Shown here: positions 43,261 through 52,071 of the stretch, one piece after another | Layout of the letters: every line of letters starts with the position of its first letter | Position numbering within the stretch: position 1 is the stretch's first letter | Assembly (NCBI GenBank): GCA_030447725.1 | Contig: JAUJOQ010000004.1 | Location: forward strand, 227,231-291,230 | Length of the DNA: 64,000 bases | Direction: 5' to 3' | Source: Thermoleophilaceae bacterium | Lineage (GTDB): Bacteria > Actinomycetota > Thermoleophilia > Solirubrobacterales > Thermoleophilaceae | Position numbers and translations under genes: made by a program | Notes under the pieces: model-generated | Database searches by the model: none | Seen by the model: the letters and a program-made list of their open reading frames with translations, nothing else | Told to the model about the DNA's origin: nothing

Positions 43261-43642
43261 TCGGATCGTCATCGAGGCTCCGTTGGACGAGACCTATGGG
43301 CCCGTCGTCCGTCTGATCGTCAGCGGCATCGCAGAACGCGCGAACTTCGGCTTCGAGGCGATGGACGATCTGCAGCTGGCCATCGAGCGGCTCCTGGCCG
43401 AGGCGGGCTCCGACGGCCGTGTGACCATGAGCTTCGAGCTTGTCCAGGGCCGCATCCGGACCAGGATCGGTCCGCTGCCGGAGACCGGGCTTGCCGACGC
43501 GCTGCAGGATACGGACGTCACACCGGGCCGATTGTCGCTCCGCCAGATCCTGGACACCGTGGTGGACTCCTTCGGAGTCGACGCCGCGATCGACGGCGCG
43601 ATCGTCGTGCGGCTCGAGAAACTGGTGGCGGCCGCGCCGTGA
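43253..43642 (+). CDS. RsbW-like anti-sigma factor with degenerate ATP site
   Basis: 129 residues aligned to RsbW/SpoIIAB over the first half: RIVIEAPLDETYGPVVRLIVSGIAERANFGFEAMDDLQLAIERLLAEAG. The N box (SEACTNAVQH in RsbW) is reduced to ERLLAEAG without the Asn, and no DxGxG lid follows (RIGPLPETG). It probably still folds and may bind the downstream sigma factor, but kinase activity is doubtful. GTG start overlaps the mnmA stop by 8 bp; stop overlaps the sigma gene. Confidence 0.75.
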   Translation: MADRIVIEAPLDETYGPVVRLIVSGIAERANFGFEAMDDLQLAIERLLAEAGSDGRVTMSFELVQGRIRTRIGPLPETGLADALQDTDVTPGRLSLRQILDTVVDSFGVDAAIDGAIVVRLEKLVAAAP

Positions 43643-44400
43643 GACACGCCGGCGACGACGCGAAGGCACGCGCCCGCGTCGAGGATCGTGAGCTGTTGCG
43701 CCTCTGCCGCGAGGAGGGCGACAGCAAGGCCCGCGAGCAGCTCGTGCAGCGCCATCTGCCGCTGGTGCGCTCCCTGGCGCGGCGCTACGCCGGCAGGGGC
43801 GAGCCGCTCGAGGACATCGAGCAGGTCGGGGCGATTGGACTGCTGAAGGCGATCGACCGCTTCGAGCTCGAGCGCGACGTGTCCTTGACCACCTATGCCA
43901 CCCCCAACGTGGTGGGTGAGATAAAGCGCCACTTTCGCGACAAGGGATGGGCGATCAGGGTGCCGCGGGCCCTGCAGGAGCTGCACGCCAAGATGTCTCC
44001 CACGATTGAGCGGCTGACCTCCAAGCTGGGCCGCTCGCCGAGCGTTGGAGAGATCGCGACCGCGCTTGGGGCAACGCCGGAGGAGGTGCTCGAGGCGTTG
44101 GAGGTCGGCTCGGCCTACACCACCCTCTCGCTGTCGGCATCGCCTCAGGGCGCAGAGGGGGACTCCGATCCGCTGGACGCGATCGGAGAGGAGGACGTCG
44201 GCTTCGAGCGGTCCGAGGACAGGGTCTCGCTGGCGCCGGCACTCGGCATCCTTCCTCCCCGGGAGCGCGAGATCCTGCGCATGCGCTTCGAGGATGGACT
44301 GCCCCAGACCCAGATCGCCGACCGGGTCGGCCTCTCCCAGATGCACGTCTCACGCCTGATCCGGAAGTCGCTGGCCGTGATGCGCGACGAACTGCAGTGA
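43639..44400 (+). CDS. RNA polymerase sigma factor, SigB/SigF family
   Basis: 253 residues with region 2 (HLPLVRSLARRYAGRGEPLEDIEQVGAIGLLKAIDRFELERDVSLTTYATPNVVGEIKRHFRDKGWAIRVPR), region 3 (GRSPSVGEIATALGATPEEVLEAL) and region 4 helix-turn-helix (LPPREREILRMRFEDGLPQTQIADRVGLSQMHVSRLIRKSL). The VGEIKRHFRDKGWA form is characteristic of SigF/SigB stress sigma factors. Coupled to the RsbW-like gene by GTGA overlap, and overlaps the next lipoprotein gene. Confidence 0.93.
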   Translation: MRHAGDDAKARARVEDRELLRLCREEGDSKAREQLVQRHLPLVRSLARRYAGRGEPLEDIEQVGAIGLLKAIDRFELERDVSLTTYATPNVVGEIKRHFRDKGWAIRVPRALQELHAKMSPTIERLTSKLGRSPSVGEIATALGATPEEVLEALEVGSAYTTLSLSASPQGAEGDSDPLDAIGEEDVGFERSEDRVSLAPALGILPPREREILRMRFEDGLPQTQIADRVGLSQMHVSRLIRKSLAVMRDELQ

Positions 44401-45974
44401 ACATCGGCGCGGCCTACCGCGCTCGCGCGCTCTCCTTCCTGCTGATCGTCGGCGCCCTGATCGGCGTGGGCTGCTCTCCCGGCGGCCAGCCCGAGCTCAG
44501 TGGCGCGCGCGAGGGTGGCTCGGTCTCCGTGGCGCTGGCTTCGGCTCCCGACAGCCTCGATCCCGCCGTGGCCGCCTCGCCGACCGCGCTGCAGGCGCTC
44601 TGGCTCTCACACACTCCTGTGCTCACGTACGCGCGGGGCGAGGGGGAGGCGGGAACCCAGGTCATTCCCGGCCTGGCCGTAGACATGCCCGAGGTATCGG
44701 ACGGCGGGCGCACCGTGAAGCTCCGGCTCCGCCAGGGGCTGCGGTACTCCGACGGACGGCGGGTGGTGGCCGGCGACTTCGAGCGCGCGATCAAGCGTGC
44801 CCTGCGCCTCAACGTCCACGGCCTCGATCTGTTCGGCGACATCAAGGGTGCGCGCCGCTACTCCCGGTCCCTGCTTGCGGGAGCGGACATAGCCGGCATC
44901 TCGGCCGATGGGCGGACCGGCGAAGTGCGGATCGACCTGCGCCGGCCCGATCCCGACCTTACCCATTCGCTGGCGCAGCCGATGGCTGCGCCGGTGCCCG
45001 CCGGCACCCCCATGCGCGACCTGAGCAGCCGGCCGCCTTCCGGGGTGGGCCCATACAGGTCCGTGCCCGCTCGCCCCGGCACGGCCTTCGTGCTCGAACG
45101 CCGACGCGGCTTCCGCCTGCCGGGGGTGGCCGCCGGCCTCGTGGACGAGGTCTCGGGCGAGGTGATCCGCGACGCCGGTGCGCAGTCGCAGGCGGCTATC
45201 GACAGCCGCGTCGACGTAGCCGAGGGCGAGCCCCCCGTCAACCTGGTGGCACGAATCCGCTCCGAGCTCAAGGATCGCTATTCAGAGCACCTCACGCTCG
45301 CCCTCGACTACCTGGCCATGGATGTGAGCCGGCCGCCGTTCGCCGGCGAGGACATGCGCCGGGCTGTGAGCTACGCGATCGACGAGACCGCGCTCGAGCG
45401 CCTGCGGGACGGGTTCCTCGCGCCCACCTGCAACGTGGTGCCGCCACAGGTCGTGGGCTACCGGGCGCTCGATCCCTGCCCCTACGGCGAGCGGGAGCAG
45501 AACTCGGACGTGGTCAGGGCGCGCGAGCTCGTGAAGGACTCCGCGCGGCGGCCTCCACCGGTGATCGTGTCCGCCGAGGGCAGGCGCGCCGCAGCGCTGG
45601 AGCGCTACCTGGTCCGCACCCTCGACAAGGTCGGCTTCCGCGCCCGGCGCGCTCGCACCGCAGGCGAGCAAACCCAGGCTCAGGTCTCATTCGCGCGGGT
45701 GGAGCCGGTCCTGCCGCTGCCTGGGCGCTACCTCGAGGTCGTGGACGACAGCGTCCTGGATCGCCGCATCGATCTACTCGGGCGCGAGGCCCCGGCCCAG
45801 GACTCGGCCGACGACTGGGCGGCTCTCGATCTTGAGGTGGTGGAGGGAGCGGAGGTCGCCCCCTACGGCGTCGAGACCGTCGGCGTGCTGATGTCCGAGC
45901 GGATGGACCCCGAGAACTGTTTGCTCTATCACCCCGTCTTCGGCCTCGACTGGTCGAGCCTCTGCCTGCGCTGA
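44397..45974 (+). CDS. ABC transporter substrate-binding lipoprotein, peptide/nickel type
   Basis: 525 residues; lipoprotein signal LSFLLIVGALIGVGC (lipobox GVGC about residue 26), then SBP family 5 motifs: SVALASAPDSLDPAVAASPT, LRQGLRYSDGRRVVAGDFERAIKRAL and FAGEDMRRAVSYAIDETAL. It lacks any adjacent permease or ATPase genes. Co-located with the sigma gene by a 4-bp overlap, so possibly stress expressed or a sensor. Ligand unknown. Confidence 0.85.
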   Translation: MNIGAAYRARALSFLLIVGALIGVGCSPGGQPELSGAREGGSVSVALASAPDSLDPAVAASPTALQALWLSHTPVLTYARGEGEAGTQVIPGLAVDMPEVSDGGRTVKLRLRQGLRYSDGRRVVAGDFERAIKRALRLNVHGLDLFGDIKGARRYSRSLLAGADIAGISADGRTGEVRIDLRRPDPDLTHSLAQPMAAPVPAGTPMRDLSSRPPSGVGPYRSVPARPGTAFVLERRRGFRLPGVAAGLVDEVSGEVIRDAGAQSQAAIDSRVDVAEGEPPVNLVARIRSELKDRYSEHLTLALDYLAMDVSRPPFAGEDMRRAVSYAIDETALERLRDGFLAPTCNVVPPQVVGYRALDPCPYGEREQNSDVVRARELVKDSARRPPPVIVSAEGRRAAALERYLVRTLDKVGFRARRARTAGEQTQAQVSFARVEPVLPLPGRYLEVVDDSVLDRRIDLLGREAPAQDSADDWAALDLEVVEGAEVAPYGVETVGVLMSERMDPENCLLYHPVFGLDWSSLCLR

Positions 45975-46001
45975 AGTGCGGTCCACCTAGACTCCGAGCC
46001 G

Positions 46002-48617
46002 ATGACGGCGGCCGAGATTCGCGAGCGGTTTCTCTCCTTCTTCGAGGAGCGCGGGCACCTGCGGGTGCCTTCGGCCTCGCTGGTGCCCGCGAGCTACGAC
46101 CCCACGGTGCTGCTCACGACCGCCGGCATGCAGCCGTTCAAGCCCTACTTCCGCGGCGAGGAGGAGCCGCCGTCACGGCGCCTCACCTCCTGCCAGAAGG
46201 TGTTCCGCTCGACCGACATCGAGAAGGTGGGCACGACGGCGCGCCACCTGACGTTCTTCGAGATGCTCGGCAACTTCTCGGTCGGCGACTACTTCAAGCG
46301 GGGAGCGGCCGAGTACGCCTGGGAGCTGTCAACGCAGTTCTTCGGGTTCGATCCCGAACGGGTCTGGATCACGGTGTTCGGCGGCGACGACGCCCTGGGC
46401 CTCGGATCGGACGAGGAGGCGGTCGCCTGCTGGCGCTCGATCGGCGTTCCCGACGACCGCATCGTCCGGCTCGGCACCGAGGACAACTTCTGGTGGTCGG
46501 GACCCACCGGGCCCTGCGGCCCGTGCTCAGAGCTCTATCTCGACCGGGGCCTCGACTTCGGTGGTGAGGACGACCTCCCTGGCGACGAGACCGAGCGCTT
46601 CCTGGAGTTCTGGAACCTGGTGTTCATGCAGTACGAGGTGCACGCCGACGGCTCGCTGACCGACCTGCCGCAGCTGAACATCGACACGGGGCTCGGCCTC
46701 GACCGCCTCGCGGCGATCCTCCAGGACGTGCCCTCGGTGTTCGAGACCGATCACTTCCAGCCCCTGGTCCGCTTCGGCGAGGAGCGCTCGGGTCACCGCT
46801 CGGGCTCCGACGCGCCCACCACGCGCGCGCTGCGAGTGCTGGCCGACCACGGTCGCGCCGCGACCTTCCTGCTGGCCGACGGCGTGGTGCCCTCCAACGA
46901 GGACCGCGGCTACATCCTGCGGCGCATCCTGCGAAGGGCGATCCAGCAGGGCCGCGTGCTGGGCATCGGCCAGAGCTTTCTCGCCGATCTCTGCGAGGTG
47001 GTGATCGAGACCATGGGCTCGGCCTACCCCGAGCTGCGCGAGGAGCGCGAGACGATAGCCCGCTGGGCCGCCGCCGAGGAGGAGGGCTTCGGCCGCACCC
47101 TCGCCCAGGGCGAGCGCCTGCTGGCCGACCTCGTGGCTCGCGCGCGCGAGGAAGGTGCCTCCGAGGTGAGCGCAGAGGACGCCTTCCGGCTGCACGACAC
47201 CTACGGCTTTCCCTTCGAGATGACCAAGGAGCTGCTCGACGAGGCCGGCCTCGCGGTCGACGAGCAGCGGTTCGCCGCGCTCATGGAAGAGGCGCGCAAG
47301 CTCGCGCGCACCAGCTCCCGCGATACCGGAGCCGACAGCTCCGCCGAGCGTGCGGCCGGCTTCGCCAAGGCGGCGGGGTTTCAGACCCGCTTCGTGGGCT
47401 ACGAGTCGACCGAGGCGGACACGGTGGCGCGGGCCGTGGAGCGCGAGGACGGCAACGTGCTCGTCAAGCTCGAGGACAGCCCCTTCTATCCCGCCGGCGG
47501 CGGTCAGGTGTCCGACGCCGGAACGGTGGAGACCGGCTCGGGACGCGCCAGGGTGGTCGACGTGTTCCGGCTGGGCTCCGATCAGGCGCTGGCGCTCGAG
47601 CCCGTGGAGGGCGAGATCGCCGCGGGCGAGCCGGTGCACGCGACGGTGGACCGCGATACCCGCCTGGCCACGATGCGCAACCACACGGCCACCCACCTGC
47701 TGCACGCCGCCCTGCGCGAGCGCCTGGGCGCGCACGTGCGCCAGGCCGGCTCCTACGTGGGACCGGACAAGCTGCGCTTCGACTTCGCCCACGGCGAGCG
47801 CCTCTCCGAGGCCGAGCTGCGCGATGTCGAGGCGCGCGTGAACGGCTGGGTGGCGGCCAACCGGCCCGTACGCGCCATCGAGATGGGGCTGGACGAGGCG
47901 CGCAACCTTGGCGCGATGGCCCTGTTCGGGGAGAAGTACGGCGACTGGGTGCGGATGGTCGAGGTGGACGAGGTGTCGCGGGAGCTGTGCGGCGGCACGC
48001 ATGTGGCCACCACCGCAGAGATAGGGCTCTTCCACGTGACCGCCGAGACCTCGAGTGCCTCCAACGTCCGGCGCATCGAGGCCGTGACGGGCGCCGTGGC
48101 CGCCGAGCTGTTCGAGGAGCGCACGGCTCGGCTGCGCGAGCTGTCGGGCCTGCTCAAGGCGCCCGAGGGAGAGCTGGTCCGGGCGGTCGAGAAGCTGACC
48201 GCCCGCGCGCGTGAGGCCGGTAGGCGCGCTGGAGTGGCAGACGACGCCGCCACCGCAGAACGCCTGGTGGCGGCCGCTGAGGATGTGGCCGGCGTCGCGG
48301 TGGTCGTGGAACGCAGCGAGGCCGCGGACACCAAGGCCCTGCTGGCGCTGGCCGACCGGGTTCGGCAGCGCCTGGGAGACGCCGTCGTGGTGCTGGGCGC
48401 CGCGAGCGACGGGCGCGCGCAGCTCGTGGCGAACGTGGCTCCCGCGGTGGTGGCGCGCGGCGTGAAGGCCGGGGAGGTGGTGCGCGCGGCGGCAGAGGTC
48501 GTGGGAGGCGGCGGCGGGGGCCGCGACACGATGGCGCAGGCCGGCGGACGCGACCCCGCGAAGCTCGACGAGGCGCTCGGGACGGCGCGCGCGACGATCG
48601 GGCGGTCGCTTTCCTAG
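46002..48617 (+). CDS. alaS: alanyl-tRNA synthetase
   Basis: 871 residues, normal length. Catalytic domain: FEERGHLRVPSASLVP, TTAGMQPFKPYFRGEE, ARHLTFFEMLGNFSVGDYFK, WWSGPTGPCGPCSELY; editing domain with HTATHLLHAALRERLG and CGGTHVATTAEIG zinc/hydrolysis motifs; C-terminal C-Ala region ending with a glycine-rich segment GGGGGGRDTMAQAGG. TAGACT at 45988-45993 is a plausible -10 box 8 bases before the ATG. Followed one base later by ruvX. Confidence 0.97.
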   Translation: MTAAEIRERFLSFFEERGHLRVPSASLVPASYDPTVLLTTAGMQPFKPYFRGEEEPPSRRLTSCQKVFRSTDIEKVGTTARHLTFFEMLGNFSVGDYFKRGAAEYAWELSTQFFGFDPERVWITVFGGDDALGLGSDEEAVACWRSIGVPDDRIVRLGTEDNFWWSGPTGPCGPCSELYLDRGLDFGGEDDLPGDETERFLEFWNLVFMQYEVHADGSLTDLPQLNIDTGLGLDRLAAILQDVPSVFETDHFQPLVRFGEERSGHRSGSDAPTTRALRVLADHGRAATFLLADGVVPSNEDRGYILRRILRRAIQQGRVLGIGQSFLADLCEVVIETMGSAYPELREERETIARWAAAEEEGFGRTLAQGERLLADLVARAREEGASEVSAEDAFRLHDTYGFPFEMTKELLDEAGLAVDEQRFAALMEEARKLARTSSRDTGADSSAERAAGFAKAAGFQTRFVGYESTEADTVARAVEREDGNVLVKLEDSPFYPAGGGQVSDAGTVETGSGRARVVDVFRLGSDQALALEPVEGEIAAGEPVHATVDRDTRLATMRNHTATHLLHAALRERLGAHVRQAGSYVGPDKLRFDFAHGERLSEAELRDVEARVNGWVAANRPVRAIEMGLDEARNLGAMALFGEKYGDWVRMVEVDEVSRELCGGTHVATTAEIGLFHVTAETSSASNVRRIEAVTGAVAAELFEERTARLRELSGLLKAPEGELVRAVEKLTARAREAGRRAGVADDAATAERLVAAAEDVAGVAVVVERSEAADTKALLALADRVRQRLGDAVVVLGAASDGRAQLVANVAPAVVARGVKAGEVVRAAAEVVGGGGGGRDTMAQAGGRDPAKLDEALGTARATIGRSLS

Positions 48618-48618
48618 T

Positions 48619-49029
48619 ATGCGCGTGCTGGCGCTGGACCACGGGGAATCCCGCTGCGGCTGCGCGGTGTCCGACCCTTCGGGGACCCTGGCTTCGCCCC
48701 TTGCCGCGATCGAGCGGCCCGAGACCCGCAAGGGTCTCGCCCGGGTGACCGAGCTCGCCGCCGGGCTGGAGGCGGAGCTGATCGTGGTAGGGCTGCCGGT
48801 CACTCTCGGCGGCGAAGAGGGGATGCAGGCCGAGGCGGCCCGTGAGTTTGCTCGCCGTCTGGAGGAGAGGGTCGGGGTACCGGTGGAGCTCTACGACGAG
48901 CGGTTGACCACCCGGATGGCCGAGGCCACCGGAGGGAGCGCCGACGCCGACTCCCGCGCGGCCGCTCACCTGCTGGAGAGCTACCTGACCGCTCGTGCAG
49001 GCCGGTCGTCGGCACCGGAGATGTCGTGA
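48619..49029 (+). CDS. ruvX: Holliday junction resolvase-like RuvX/YqgF
   Basis: 136 residues with RNase H-like fold: VLALDHGESRCGCAVSDPSG (first catalytic Asp), LIVVGLPVTLGGEEGMQAEAAREFA, VPVELYDERLTTRMAE. The family is implicated in pre-16S rRNA processing and recombination. Order alaS-ruvX-mltG-aroE matches mycobacteria. The stop overlaps mltG. Confidence 0.93.
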   Translation: MRVLALDHGESRCGCAVSDPSGTLASPLAAIERPETRKGLARVTELAAGLEAELIVVGLPVTLGGEEGMQAEAAREFARRLEERVGVPVELYDERLTTRMAEATGGSADADSRAAAHLLESYLTARAGRSSAPEMS

Positions 49030-50630
49030 GTCCTGAGCGCAGCCACGAGGAGCGTGAGCGCGCGCGGCTCGCGCGGGAAGCCAAGCGTGCGGCGCGCGAA
49101 GGGCGGCCTCCCCCGCAGGCGCTGCCCCCCATCGAGGTACCCCCGCCGCCGGCGGGCGCCGGCACACCGCAACCGCCCCCCGAGGTGGTCGCGCCGCCAC
49201 AGGACACGCCCGCTCCTCGGCGACCCGATCCGCCGCCGCCGTTCGAGCCGTTGCCGCCGGCTGAGGCGGAGCCGGTCGCGCCGGCTGAGGCGGAGCCGGT
49301 TGAGCCGGTCGCGCCGGTGGACCCCGAGCCGGTCGCGCCGACTGAGCCCGAGCCGGTCGCGCCGACTGAGCCCGAGCCGGTCGCGGCGGCCGAGCCCGAC
49401 CCCGCGGCGGAAGTCGAGGGCGCGGCGGCGCCGCCGGTGCACCCCACACGGCCCGTGCGCAAGCTGCCGAGCGCTCGGCGGGCACCGGCGCCGCCGCCCC
49501 AGCCCCCCGACCGCGGCGCGGCTCGCCGGGCCAGGGCACAGAGCATCCTCGAACGCAGACGCGCACGGGGCGCAGGCCCCAGTCATGATCGCTTCCCCCG
49601 GCGCAGGCTCATCCCGCTGGCGGTAGCCGGCGTGCTGGCCCTGACGGTGGCCTGGTTTCTGTTCTCGCTCTACCAGCCGTTCAAGGGAGAGGGTGAGGGC
49701 ACCGTGGCCGTCACGATCCCCTCGGGCTCCGGAGTGGGGGCGATCGCGGACCTGCTGGCTGAGCGGGGCGTGGTCTCGAGCTCGTTCTTCTTCCGAGCGC
49801 GGGCCACGCTCTCCGGGCGCTCGGGGGACTTCAAGGCCGGACGGTTCTCGCTGCGCGAAGACATGAGCTACGCCACCGCAATGGACGCGCTGGCTCAGTC
49901 GCCCGCGGAGCAGACCGTGAGCATCACCGTGCCCGAGGGCCGGGCGCGGCGTGAGGTCAAGGCCCTGATAGGAGATGACCTCGAGGGCGACTACCTGGCG
50001 CTCACGAAGCGTTCCCCGCTGCTCGACCCGGCGAACTACGGGACCAGAGGCGCGAGCAATCTGGAGGGCTTTCTGTTTCCCGCGACCTATGAGCTCAAGC
50101 GCGGTCAGGGCAGCCGGGAGCTGGTCTCACAGCAGTTGCGGGCCTTCAAGCGCGAGTTCGCCAAGGTGGACATGAGCTTTGCCAAGCGCAAGAACCTCAC
50201 GCGCTACGACGTGCTGGTGATCGCGTCGATGGTAGAGCGCGAGGCCCAGGTGGCCGAGGAACGGCCCATGATCGCCTCGGTGATCTACAACCGCCTCAGC
50301 GAGGGCATCCCGCTGGGGATAGACGCAACCATCCGGTTCGCCACCAACAATTGGACTCGTCCACTCACCGAGTCGGAGTTGGCGGTCGACTCGCCCTACA
50401 ACACACGTGAGCGACAGGGCCTGCCGCCGGGGCCGATCGGCAGTCCCGGGCTCTCGTCGCTCCGGGCCGCGGCCAGGCCGGCGAAGACCGGCTTCCTCTT
50501 CTATGTGGTCAAGCCCAACGCGTGCGGCGAGCACGCGTTCTCAGAGACCGACGCCGAGTTCCAGGCCGACGTGGACCGCTACAACCAAGAACGCGAAGCG
50601 CGCGGCGGCAAGTCCCCGACGGACTGCTGA
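49026..50630 (+). CDS. mltG: endolytic transglycosylase MltG
   Basis: 534 residues. Long cytoplasmic N terminus (about 1-190) rich in Pro/Ala/Glu with repeats EPVAPTEPEPVAPTEPEPVA, one transmembrane helix LIPLAVAGVLALTVAWFLFSLY, then LysM-like and YceG domains with catalytic Glu in VIASMVEREAQVAEERP and IYNRLSEGIPLGIDATIRFA, SPYNTRERQGLPPGPIGSPG. Cleaves nascent peptidoglycan strands. GTG start overlaps ruvX; stop overlaps aroE. Confidence 0.93.
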   Translation: MSPERSHEERERARLAREAKRAAREGRPPPQALPPIEVPPPPAGAGTPQPPPEVVAPPQDTPAPRRPDPPPPFEPLPPAEAEPVAPAEAEPVEPVAPVDPEPVAPTEPEPVAPTEPEPVAAAEPDPAAEVEGAAAPPVHPTRPVRKLPSARRAPAPPPQPPDRGAARRARAQSILERRRARGAGPSHDRFPRRRLIPLAVAGVLALTVAWFLFSLYQPFKGEGEGTVAVTIPSGSGVGAIADLLAERGVVSSSFFFRARATLSGRSGDFKAGRFSLREDMSYATAMDALAQSPAEQTVSITVPEGRARREVKALIGDDLEGDYLALTKRSPLLDPANYGTRGASNLEGFLFPATYELKRGQGSRELVSQQLRAFKREFAKVDMSFAKRKNLTRYDVLVIASMVEREAQVAEERPMIASVIYNRLSEGIPLGIDATIRFATNNWTRPLTESELAVDSPYNTRERQGLPPGPIGSPGLSSLRAAARPAKTGFLFYVVKPNACGEHAFSETDAEFQADVDRYNQEREARGGKSPTDC

Positions 50631-51457
50631 TGCCGCGTACGCTGCTCGGGGTCGCCGGCTTCCCGGTGGCCCACAGTCGCTCGCCGGCCATGCACAACGC
50701 GGCTCTGGCCGAGCTGGGACTGGACTGGCTATACGTTCCGGTGCCCGTGCCCGCGGAGCGGTTCGAAGAAGCGGTGCGGGCGCTGCCCGGCTCGGGCTTC
50801 AAGGGGCTGAACGTGACCGTGCCGCACAAGGGCGCCGCCCACAGGCTCGCTGACCGGCACAGCCGAGCCGCCCAGGCGATCGGCGCCGCCAACACGCTCA
50901 CCTTCGGTCCAAACGGGGAGGTCGAGGCCGAGAACACCGACGCCGGCGGGCTACTCGACGCCGTTGGCCAGCCGGTGGCCGGCCTGCGGGCGCTCGTGTT
51001 GGGGGCCGGCGGGTCGGCTCGGGCCGCGGTGTGGGCTCTGATCGACGCGGGTGCGGCCGAGGTGTCGGTCTGGAACCGCACCCCCGAGCGAGCGGCACAG
51101 CTCGCCTCCGACCTTGGCGCCCTGCACGCCGGCCGACCCGGGCAGGCGGACGTGCTCGTGAACTGCACAACCGTCGGGCTCGATGGCTCGGTGGACGCCG
51201 CCGAAGCCCAGGCTGCGCTGGGCCTCGACCGGATCGACCCTCCGGACACCGTGGTCGATCTCGTGTACGGGCATCGCGCGACGCCGGTCGTGGCATGGGG
51301 CCGGTCCCACGGCTCGCGGGTGGTGGAGGGACTGGAGGTGCTCGTGCGCCAAGGGGCCCGCAGCCTCGAGCTGTGGACCCATCTCGACGCGCCAATCGAG
51401 ACGATGAGATCCGCTGCCACGGGCTCTCGGGGCGAAGGAGGGGGCGTGGGGCCCTAA
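50630..51457 (+). CDS. aroE: shikimate dehydrogenase
   Basis: 275 residues. GVAGFPVAHSRSPAMHNAAL is the shikimate-binding start, GLNVTVPHKGAAHRLAD carries the catalytic Lys (PHK), ENTDAGGLLDAV the NTD motif, LVLGAGGSARAAVWAL the NADP site with WNRTPERA. Makes shikimate in the chorismate pathway. ATG overlaps the mltG stop (ATGA). The C terminus has an extra Gly-rich tail. Confidence 0.94.
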   Translation: MPRTLLGVAGFPVAHSRSPAMHNAALAELGLDWLYVPVPVPAERFEEAVRALPGSGFKGLNVTVPHKGAAHRLADRHSRAAQAIGAANTLTFGPNGEVEAENTDAGGLLDAVGQPVAGLRALVLGAGGSARAAVWALIDAGAAEVSVWNRTPERAAQLASDLGALHAGRPGQADVLVNCTTVGLDGSVDAAEAQAALGLDRIDPPDTVVDLVYGHRATPVVAWGRSHGSRVVEGLEVLVRQGARSLELWTHLDAPIETMRSAATGSRGEGGGVGP

Positions 51458-51481
51458 ACATTCGTCCAGTCCGGGTCGATA
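51455..51481 (+). promoter_or_regulatory. sigma-28-like promoter 1 of the pilus locus
   Basis: TAAA-N16-GTCGATA, close to the FliA/WhiG consensus (TAAA-N15-GCCGATAA). The -10 box ends about 8 bases before the ATG at 51490, so the transcript would be leaderless or nearly so. It opens the type IV pilus gene cluster. Four similar sites follow in the locus. Confidence 0.45.
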
Positions 51482-51489
51482 CGGCGCGT

Positions 51490-52071
51490 ATGGCACTTTC
51501 CCGCCCCCTGCTGCTGGTGCTCCTCGGCCTGATGCTGGCCACCGCGACGCTGTTTGCCGCCCGTGGCGCCAACCAGAGCGCAGCCGATACCGCCTCGAGC
51601 CCCGTGGTGCCCACACCGGTGTCTCCGGAACCCGCCGAGAAGGCGGCCGATCACAACGCAAAGCCTGGGGCCGATCACGACCCGAAGCCCGCTCGGAAGC
51701 GTGAAGCGCCCGGCGCCGGCCGCGAGGAGTCCGCCCGCCCGGCAACCGCCGCAGCGGCACTGCCCGCGGGTGTCCCCGCTCGGGTGGGGCGCGCCCTGCG
51801 CGACCGCAAGGTCGTGGTCCTGTTCTTCGGACAGGGCGGCGCCGACGACCGGGCAACCGCCCGGGCCGTGGCGTCCCTGCGTGGGTTGAAGCGCATCGCG
51901 ATCTTCAGGGACGGCATCCAGAACCTGGTCAAGTACCGTGGAATCGTCAGCGGTCTCGGCGTGGCCCAGGCCCCTGCCGTCGTGATCGTTTCCACGAGGC
52001 GCCGCGCGCGGCTGATAGAGGGGTTCGTCGACTCGGGCACCCTCAGCCAGCACGTAGTGGACGCCCGATGA
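51490..52071 (+). CDS. membrane-anchored or secreted thioredoxin-like protein ahead of pilB
   Basis: 193 residues: N-terminal signal/anchor MALSRPLLLVLLGLMLATATLFAARG, a Pro/Ala/Lys-rich linker to about residue 90, then a compact domain VGRALRDRKVVVLFFGQGGADDRATARAVASLRGLKRIAIFRDGI...VAQAPAVVIVSTRRRARLIEGFVD. The VVVLFF...AQAPAVVIV layout resembles a thioredoxin fold without CxxC. Overlaps the pilB start by 4 bp, so it likely serves the pilus system. Confidence 0.68.
   Translation: MALSRPLLLVLLGLMLATATLFAARGANQSAADTASSPVVPTPVSPEPAEKAADHNAKPGADHDPKPARKREAPGAGREESARPATAAAALPAGVPARVGRALRDRKVVVLFFGQGGADDRATARAVASLRGLKRIAIFRDGIQNLVKYRGIVSGLGVAQAPAVVIVSTRRRARLIEGFVDSGTLSQHVVDAR

Noticed and set aside
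46527-48803. 758-residue minus-strand ORF
   Set aside because: Antisense shadow of alaS and ruvX; histidine/glycine-rich translation with no motifs, as expected from GC-rich third positions.
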